Below, in pieces: positions 51,596 through 61,010 of a stretch of DNA of 64,000 nucleotides (position 1 is its first letter; each line of letters opens with the position of its first letter). Origin of the DNA: Calliopsis andreniformis (lineage: Eukaryota; Arthropoda; Insecta; Hymenoptera; Andrenidae). The DNA is taken from NCBI RefSeq assembly GCF_051401765.1, contig NW_027480464.1, forward strand, positions 186,001-250,000. Direction: 5' to 3'. Made by a program: the position numbers and the translations under genes. Below the pieces are notes generated by a model that did not search any database, was not told where the DNA came from, and saw only the letters and a program-made list of their open reading frames with translations.

Positions 51596-52371
51596 CCAAA
51601 CCTCAATCTTCAATCTTCAATCCTCAATCCTCAATTTTCAATCCTCAATACTCAATCTTCAATCCTCAATTCTAAATCCTCAATCCTCAATCCTCAGTCC
51701 TCAGTCCACAATCCTCAATCCTCAAACCTCAATCTTCAATCGTCAGCCCTCGTCCTCAATCATCCACACTCAATCCTCAATCCTCAATCTTCAATCATCA
51801 ATACTCAATCTTCAATCCTCAATCCTCAATCCTCAACCCTCAATCCTCAATTCTCAGTCCTCAATACTCAATCCTCAATCGTCAATCCTCAATACCCAAT
51901 CCTCAATCTTCAATCCTCAATCCTCAATCCTCAATCCTCAATCCTCAATCATCATTCCTCAATACTCAATCTACAATCCTCAATCCTCAATCCTCAATCC
52001 TCAATGCTCAATCCTCAATCCTCAATCCTCAACCCTCAATCTTCAATCCTCGATACTCAATCAGCAATCCTCAATCTTCAATCCTCAATCCTCAATCCTC
52101 ATTCTTCAATCCTCAATGCCAAGGCCTCAATCTTCAATCCTCAATCCTCAATCCTCAATTCTCAATCCTCAATCCTCAATCATCAATCCTCAATCCTCAG
52201 TCCTCAATCCTCAATCCTCAATCGTCAATCCTCAATGTTCAATCCGCAATACCCAATACTCAATCTTCAATCCTCAATCCTCAATCCTCAATCCTCGAAC
52301 CTCAATCCTCAACCCTCAATCCTCAGTCCTCGAACCTCAAACCTGTATCCTCAATCCCGAATCCTCAATCT

Positions 52372-52525
52372 TCAGACCGCAGTCCTCAACAATCAGTTGT
52401 CAATCCTCAATCCTCAATAGAGTATCCTCAATTCACAGGTTTCAATACTCAATACTCAACCTGAAATCTTCAAATCTCTATCCACAATCATCAATTCTCA
52501 TCACTAAACCCTCAACACTCACTCC
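52372..52525. repeat. Landmark L26, type B1
   Basis: AATAGAGTAT at 52416 with CAGACCGCAG. It is the 1,700-bp partner of L23. Next landmark at 385 bp. Confidence 0.92.
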
Positions 52526-52756
52526 CCAATCCTCAATCTTCAATCCTCAATCCTCAATCCTCAATCCTCAATCCTCAATCTTCAATCCTCAATACTCAAT
52601 CTTCAATCCTCAATCCTCAATCCTCGGTCTTCAATCCTCAATCGCCAATCTCCAATCCTGAATACTCAATCTTCAATCCTCAATCCTCAATCCTCAATCC
52701 TCAATCCTCAGTCCTCAAACCTCAATCCTGAATCCTCAAACCTGAATCCTCAGTCT

Positions 52757-52910
52757 TCAGACCTCAGTCCTCAACAATCAGTTGGCAATCCTCAATCCTC
52801 AATAGAATATCCTCAATTCACAGGTTTCAATACTCAATACTCAACCTGAAATCTTCAAATCTCTATCCACAATCATCAATTCTCATCACTCAACCCTCAA
52901 CACTCAGTCC
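52757..52910. repeat. Landmark L27, type B2
   Basis: AATAGAATAT at 52801, with a private GTTGGCAATC near 52782. It is the last B landmark. The next landmark lies 6,974 bp on and is family A. Confidence 0.92.
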
Positions 52911-55695
52911 CCAAACCTCAATCTTCAATCTTCAATCCTCAATCCTCAATCCTCAATTTTCAATCCTCAATACTCAATCTTCAATCGTCAATACTAAATC
53001 CTCAATCCTCAATCCTCAGTCCTCAGTCCACAATCCTCAATCCTCAAACCTCAATCTTCAATCGTCAGCCCTCGTCCTCAATCATCCACACTCAATCCTC
53101 AATCCTCAATCTTCAATCATCAATACTGAATCTTCAATCCTCAATCCTCAATCTTCAATCCTCAATCCTCAATTCTCAGTCCTCAATACTCAATCCTCAA
53201 TCGTCAATCCTCAATACCCAATCCTCAATCTTCAATCCTCAATCCTCAATCCTCAATCCTCAATCCTCAATCTTCATTCCTCAATACTCAATCTACAATC
53301 CTCAATCCTCAATCCTCAATCCTCAATGCTCAATCCTCAATCCTCAATCCTCAATCCTCAATCCTCAATACTCAGTCCTCAATCCTCAGCCTTCAATCCT
53401 CAATACTCAATCTTCAATCCTCAATCCTCAATCCTCAATCCTCAATCTTCAATCCTCAATACTGAATCTTCAATGCTCAATCCTCAATCCTCAATCCTCA
53501 ATCCTCAATCCTCAATCACCTATCCTCAACACCCAATCCTCAACCATCAATCCTCTATGTTCAATCCGCAATACCCAATCCTCAATCTTCAACCCTCAAC
53601 CCTCAATCCTCAATCCTCAATGCTCAGTCTTCAATCTTCAATCCTCAATACTCAATCTTCAATCCTCAATCCTCAATAATCAATCCTCAATCCACATTCT
53701 TCAATCCTCAACACCCAATCCTCAATCTACAATCCTCAATCTTCAGTCCTCAATTCTCAATCCTCAATCCTCAATCCTCAGACCTCAAACATCAATACTC
53801 AACCCTCAGTCCTCGTCCTCAATCCACAACCCTCAATCCTCGATCCTCAATCTTCAATAATCAATATTCAATCTTCAATCCTCAATCTTCAATCCTCAAT
53901 CCTCAATCCTCAATCCTCAATCCTCAATCTTCAATCCTCAATACTCAATCTTCAATCATCAATCCTCAATCCTCAATCCTCAATCCTCAATCCTCAATCC
54001 TCAATCTTCAATCCTCAATACTCAAACTGCAATCCTCAGTCCTCAGTCCTCACTCCTCAATTCTCATTCTTCAATCCTCAATACCGAATCCTCAATCTTC
54101 AATCCTCAATCCACAATCCTCAATTCTCAATCCACAATCCTCAATCCTCAGACTTCAAACACCAATACTCAACCCTCAGTCCTCGTCCTCAATCCGCAAC
54201 CCTCAATCCTCAATCCTCAATCTTCAATCATTAACATTCAATCTTCAATCCTCAATCCTCAATCCTCAATCCTCAACTCTCAACACTCAATGTTCAATCC
54301 TCAATACCCAATCCTCAGTCTTCAATCCTCAATCCCCAATCCTCAATCCTCAATCCTCAATTCTCATTCCTCAATCCTCAATCTTCAATCCTCAATACTC
54401 AATCTTCAATCCTCAATCCTCAATCCTCAATCTTCGATCCTCAATACTGAATCTTCTATCCTCAATCTCCAATCCTCAATGTTCAATCCGCAATACCCAA
54501 TCCTCAACCCTGAACACTCAGTCCCCAATCCTCAATATTCAATCCTCAATCCTCAGTCCTCAATCCACAATCCTCAACGGTCAATGCTCAATACTCAATC
54601 TTCAATGCTCATTCCTCAATCCTCAATCCTCAATTCTCAATCCTCAATCGTCAACATTCAATCCTCAATACTCAATCTTCAATCCTCATTCCTCAATGTT
54701 CAATCCTCAATACCCAATATTCAGTCTTCAATCCTCAATCCTCAATCCTCAATCCTCAATCCTCATTACTCAGTCCTCAATCCTCAGGCTTCAATCCTCA
54801 ATACTCAATCTTCAATCCTCAATCCTCAATCCTCAATCCTCAATCTTCAATCCTCAATACTGAATCTTCAATGCTCAATCCTCAATCCTCAATCCTCAAT
54901 CCTCAATCCTCAATCACCTATCCTCAACACCCAATCCTCAACCATCCATCCTCTATGTTCAATCCGCAATACCCAATCCTGAATCTTCAGCCCTCAACCC
55001 TCAATCCTCAATCCTCAATCCTCAGTCTTCAATCTTCAATCCTCAATACTCAATCTTCAATCCTCAATCCTCAATAATCAATCCTCAATCCACATTCTTC
55101 AATCCTCAACACCCAATCCTCAATCTACAATCCTCAATCTTCAGTCCTCAATTCTCAATCCTCAATCCTCAATCCTCAGACCTCAAACATCAATACTCAA
55201 CCCTCAGTCCTCGTCCTCAATCCACAACCCTCAATCCTCGATCCTCAATCTTCAATAATCAATATTCAATCTTCAATCCTCAATCCTCAATCCTCAATAC
55301 TCAAACCACAATCCTCAATTCTCAATCGTCAATGCTCAATACTCAATCGTCAATCCTCAATCCCGAATCCTCAATCTTCAATCCTCAATCCTCAATCCTC
55401 AATCCTCAATCCTCAATCTTCAATCCTCAATACTAAACCTTCAATCCTCAATCCTCAATCCTCAGTCCTCAATCCTCAATCCTCAATCCTCAATCCTCAA
55501 TATTCAATCCTCAATACTCAATCTGCAATCCTCAATCCTCAGTCCTCACTCCTCAATCCTCATTCTTCAATCCTCAATACCGAATCCTCAATCTTCAATC
55601 CTCAATCCTCAGTCCTCAATTCTCAATCCTCAATCCTGAATCCTCAGACTTCAAACACCAATACTGAACCCTCAGTCCTCGTCCTCAATCCACAA
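52765..55695. repeat. Family B block E
   Basis: It begins with the last B landmark and carries T modules at 53473 and 54871. Markers align with B2/B3, for example 38044 to 54290 and 38625 to 54871 (both 16,246 bp). It ends abruptly near 55695, where the expected TCGATCC unit after ACAACCC is missing and the sequence enters a T module. Confidence 0.82.
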
Positions 55696-58540
55696 CCCTC
55701 AATCCTCAATCCTCAATCCTCAATCCTCAATCCTCAATCACCTATCCTCAACACCGAATCCTCAACCATCAATCCTCTATGTTCAATCCGCAATGCCCAA
55801 TCCTCAATCTTCAACCCTCAACCCTCAATCCTCAATCCTCAATCCTCAGTCTTCAATCTTCAATCCTCAATACTCAATCTTCAATCCTCAATCCTCAATA
55901 ATCAATCCTCAATCCACATTCTTCAATCCTGAACACCCAACCCTCAATCTACAATCCTCAATCTTCAGTCCTCAATTCTAAATCCTCAATCCTCAATCCT
56001 CAGACCTCAAACATCAATACTCAACCCTCAGTCCTCGTCCTCAATCCACAACCCTCAATCCTCGATCCTCAATCTTCAATAATCAATATTCAATCTTCAA
56101 TCCTCAATCTTCAATCCTCAATCCTCAATCCTCAATCCTCAATCCTCAATCTTCAATCCTCAATACTCAATTTTCAATCATCAATCCTCAATCCTCAATC
56201 CTCAATCCTCAATCCTCAATCCTCAATCTTCAATCCTCAATACTCAAACTGCAATCCTCAGTCCTCAGTCCTCACTCCTCAATTCTCATTCTTCAATCCT
56301 CAATACCGAATCCTTAATCTTCAATCCTCAATCCACAATCCTCAATTCTCAATCCACAATCCTCAATCCTCAGACTTCAAACACCAATACTCAACCCTCA
56401 GTCCTCGTCCTCAATCCGCAACCCTCAATCCTCAATCCTCAATCTTCAATCATTAATATTCAATCTTCAATCCTCAATCCTCAATCCTCAATCCTCAACT
56501 CTCAACACTCAATGTTCAATCCTCAATACCCAATCCTCAGTCTTCAATCCTCAATCCCCAATCCTCAATCCTCAATCCTCAATTCTCAATCCTCAATCCT
56601 CAATCATCAATCCTCAATACTCAATCTTCAATCCTCAATCCTCAATCCTCAATCTTCAATCCTCAATACTGAATCTTCTATCCTCAATCTCCAATCCTCA
56701 ATGTTCAATCCGCAATACCCAATCCTCAACCCTGAACACTCAGTCCCCAATCCTCAATATTCAATCCTCAATCCTCAGTCCTCAATCCACAATCCTCAAC
56801 GGTCAATGCTCAATACTCAATCTTCAATGCTCATTCCTCAATCCTCAATCCTCAATTCTCAATCCTCAATCGTCAACATTCAATCCTCAATACTCAATCT
56901 TCAATCCTCATTCCTCAATGTTCAATCCTCAATACCCAATCTTCCGTCTTCAATCCTCAATCCTCAATCCTCAATCCTCAATCCTCAATACTCAGTCCTC
57001 AATCCTCAGGCTTCAATCCTCAATACTCAATCTTCAATCCTCAATCCTCAATCCTCAATCCTCAATCTTCAATCCTCAATACTGAATCTTCAATGCTCAA
57101 TCCTCAATCCTCAATCCTCAATCCTCAATCCTCAATCACCTATCCTCAACACCCAATCCTCAACCATCAATCCTCTATGTTCAATCCGCAATACCCAATC
57201 CTCAATCTTCAGCCCTCAACACTCAATCCTCAATCCTCAATCCTCAGTCTTCAATCTTCAATCCTCAATACTCAATCTTCAATCCTCAATCCTCAATAAT
57301 CAATCCTCAATCCACATTCTTCAATCCTCAACACCCAATCCCCAATCTACAATCCTCAATCTTCAGTCCTCAATTCTCAATCCTCAATCCTCAATCCTCA
57401 GACCTCAAACATCAATACTCAACCCTCAGTCCTCGTCCTCAATCCACAACCCTCAATCCTCGATCCTCAATCTTCAATAATCAATATTCAACCTTCAATC
57501 CTCAATCCTCAATCCTCAATACTCAAACTACAATCCTCAATTCTCAATCGTCAATGCTCAATACTCAATCGTCAATCCTCAATCCCGAATCCTCAATCTT
57601 CAATCCTCAATCCTCAATCCTCAATCCTCAATCCTCAATCTTCAATCCTCAATACTCAATCTTCAATCCTCAATCCTCAATCCTCAATCCTCAATCCTCA
57701 ATCCTCAATCCTCAATTCTCAATCCTCAATCCTGAATCCTCAGACTTCAAACACCAATACTGAACCCTCAGTCCTCGTCCTCAATCCACAACCCTCAATC
57801 CTCGATCCTCAATCTTCAATCATTAATATTCAATCTTCAATCTTCAATCCTCAATCCTCAATCCTCAATCCTCAACCCTCAACCCTCAACGTTCAATCCT
57901 CAATACCCAATCCTCAGTCTTCCATCCTCAATCCTCAATACTCAATCCTCAATCCTCAATACTCCGTCCTCAATCCTCAATCTTCAATCCTCTATACTCA
58001 ATCTTCAATCCTCAATCCTCAATCCTTAATCCTCAATCTTCAATCCTCAATACTGAATCTTCAATCCTCAATCCTCAATCCTCAATCCTCAATCCTCATT
58101 CTTCAATCCTCAACACCCAATCCTCAATCTACAATCCTCAATCTTCAGTCCTCAATTCTAAATCCTCAATCCTCAATCCTCAGACCTCAAACATCAATAC
58201 TCAACCCTCAGTCCTCGTCCTCAATCCACAACCCTCAATCCTCGATCCTCAATCTTCAATAATCAATATTCAATCTTCAATCCTCAATCTTCAATCCTCA
58301 ATCCTCAATCCTCAATCCTGAATCCTCAATCTTCAATCCTCAATACTCAATCTTCAATCATCAATCCTCACTCCTCAATCCTCAATCCTCAATCCTCAAT
58401 CCTCAATCTTCAATCCTCAATACTCAAACTGCAATCCTCAGTCCTCAGTCCTCACTCCTCAATTCTCATTCTTCAATCCTCAATACCGAATCCTCAATCT
58501 TCAATCCTCAATCCACAATCCTCAATTCTCAATCCTCAAT
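55696..58540. repeat. Mosaic block F with A and B markers
   Basis: The family A marker TTCTAAATCC appears at about 55976 and 58156, while the B form TTCTCAATCC appears at about 57371. The T module at 57093 and the module at 56512 are B-like (compare 54290). No landmark lies in this block. It marks a patchy return from B to A. Confidence 0.78.
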
Positions 58541-59149
58541 CCTCAATCCTCAATATTCAATCCTCAATACTCAATCTGCAATCCTCAATCCTCAGTCCTC
58601 ACTCCTCAATCCTCATTCTTCAATCCTCAATATGGAATCCGCAATCTTCAATCCTCAATCCTCAGTCCTCAATTCTCAATCCTCAATCCTCAATCCTCAG
58701 TCCTCACTCCTCAATCCTCATTCTTCAATCCTCAATATGGAATCCTCAATCTTCAATCCTCAATCCTCAGTCCTCAATTCTCAATCCTCAATCCTCAATC
58801 CTCAGACTTCAAACACCAATACTGAACCCTCAGTCCTCGTCCTCAATCCACAACCCTCAATCCTCGATACTCAATCTTCAATCATTAATATTCAATCTTC
58901 AATCCTCAATCCTCAATCCTCAATCCTCAACCCTCAATCCTCAACGTTCAATCCTCAATACCCAATCCTCAGTCTTCCATCCTCAAGCCTCAATACTCAA
59001 TCCTCAATCCTCAATACTCCGTCCTCAATCCTCAATCTTCAATCCTCTATACTCAATCTTCAATCCTCAATCCTCAATACTTAATCCTCAATCTTCAATC
59101 CTCAATACTGAATCTTCAATCCTCAATCCTCAATCCTCATTCCTCAATC
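58541..59149. repeat. Connector holding AATATGG units
   Basis: Its AATATGG unit is otherwise seen only at 63061. The block holds a 105-bp tandem duplication and leads into family A. A matching stretch lies at about 62940-63470 in the next A unit. Confidence 0.8.
58592..58801. repeat. 105-bp tandem duplication
   Basis: Two copies of 15 heptamers, 58592-58696 and 58697-58801. Each starts TCAGTCC TCACTCC and contains AATATGGAATCC, with TATGG at 58631 and 58736. The first copy reads GGAATCCGCAA and the second GGAATCCTCAA. A single related copy lies near 63025-63130. Confidence 0.92.
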
Positions 59150-59730
59150 CTCATTCTTCAATCCTCAACACCCAATCCTCAATCTTCAATCCTCAATGTT
59201 CAATCCGCAATACCCAATCCTCAATCTTCAATCCTCAACCCTCAATCCTCAATCCTCAATCCTCAATCCTCGATCTTCAATCCTCAATACTCAATCTTCA
59301 ATCCTCAATCCTCAATCCTCAATCCTCAATCCACATTCTTCAATCCTCAACACCCAATCCTCTATCTTCAATCCTCCATCCTCAGTCCTCAATTCTCAAT
59401 CCTCAATCCTCAGACCTCAAACATCAATACTGAACCCTCAGTCCTCGTCCTCAATCCACAACCCTCAATCCTCTATCCTCAATCTTCAGTCATCAATATT
59501 CAATCTTCAATCCTCAATCCTCAGTCCTCAATACTCAATCCACAATCCTCAATGATCAATGCTCAATACCCAAACCTCAATCTTCAATCCTCAATCCTCA
59601 ATCCTCAATCCTCAATCCTCAATCCTCAATCCTCAATATTCAACGCACAACACTCAGCCATCAATCCTCAATCCTCAATCCTCAGTCCTCAAACGTCAAT
59701 CCTGAATCCTCAAACCTGAATCCTCAATCT

Positions 59731-59884
59731 TCACCCATAAGTCCTCAACAATCAATTGTCAATCCTCAATCCTCAATAGAATATCCTGAATTCACAGTTT
59801 TCAATACTCAATCCCCATTCTTCAATCTTCAAATCTCAATCCACAAACATCAATCCTCATCACGCAACCCTCAACACACAGTCC
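59731..59884. repeat. Landmark L28, family A
   Basis: AATAG at 59775, GAATTC at 59788. It has a private CACACAGTCC at its right end and TCATTCT after it. Next landmark at 1,126 bp, which is 350 bp shorter than the usual 1,476. Confidence 0.92.
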
Positions 59885-60856
59885 TCATTCTTCAATCCAC
59901 AATCCTCAATCCTCAATCTTCAATCCTCTATACTCAATCTTCAATCCTCAATCCTCAATTCTCAATCCTCAATGCTCAATACTCAATCGTCAATCCTCAG
60001 TCCTCAATCCCCAATCCTCAATTTTCAATCCTCAATCCTCAATCCTCAATCCTCAATCCTCAATCTTCAATCCTCAATACTCAATCTTCAATCATCAATC
60101 CTCAATCCTCAATCCTCAATCCTCAATCCTCAATCCTCAATCTTCAATCCTCAATACTCAAACTGCAATCCTCAGTCCTCAGTCCTCACTCCTCAATTCT
60201 CATTCTTCAATCCTCAATACCGAATCCTCAATCTTCAATCCTCAATCCACAATCCTCAATTCTCAATCCACAATCCTCAATCCTCAGACTTCAAACACCA
60301 ATACTCAACCCTCAGTCCTCGTCCTCAATCCGCAACCCTCAATCCTCAATCCTCAATCTTCAATCATTAATATTCAATCTTCAATCCTCAATCCTCAATC
60401 CTCAATCCTCAACTCTCAACACTCAATGTTCAATCCTCAATACCCAATCCTCAGTCTTCAATCCTCAATCCCCAATCCTCAATCCTCAATCCTCAATTCT
60501 CAGTCCTCAATCCTCAATCTTCAATCCTCAATACTCAATCTTCAATCCTCAATCCTCAATCCTCAATCTTCAATCCTCAATACTGAATCTTCAATGCTCA
60601 ATCCTCAATCCTCAATCCTCAATCCTCAATCCTCAATCACCTATCCTCAACACCCAATCCTCAACCATCAATCTTCTATGTTCAATCCGCAATACCCAAT
60701 CCTCAATCTTCAGCCCTCAACCCTCAATCCTCAATCCTCAATCCTCTATCCTCAATCCTCAATATTCAACGCACAACCCTCAGCCATCAATCCTCAATCC
60801 TCAATCCTCAGTCCTCAAACGTCAATCCTGAATCCTCAAACCTGAATCCTCAATCT

Positions 60857-61010
60857 TCACCCATAAGTCCTCAACAATCAATTGTCAATCCTCAATCCTC
60901 AATAGAATATCCTGAATTCACAGTTTTCAATACTCAATCCCCATTCTTCAATCTTCAAATCTCAATCCACAAACATCAATCCTCATCACGCAACCCTCAA
61001 CACTCAGTCC
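60857..61010. repeat. Landmark L29, family A
   Basis: AATAG at 60901, GAATTC at 60914. It is followed by TCAATCC as in L3, L6 and L9. No further landmark appears before the window ends. Confidence 0.92.

Larger units (their letters stand above)
51065..52764. repeat. 1,700-bp tandem duplication, copy D2
   Basis: Second copy of D1. The first differences seen lie at the edges: CAGATCTCAG at about 49357-49366 against CAGACCTCAG in D2, and GTTGGCAATC at about 52782 against GTTGTCAATC. Such near-identity can also come from assembly error, so read support matters. Confidence 0.9.
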
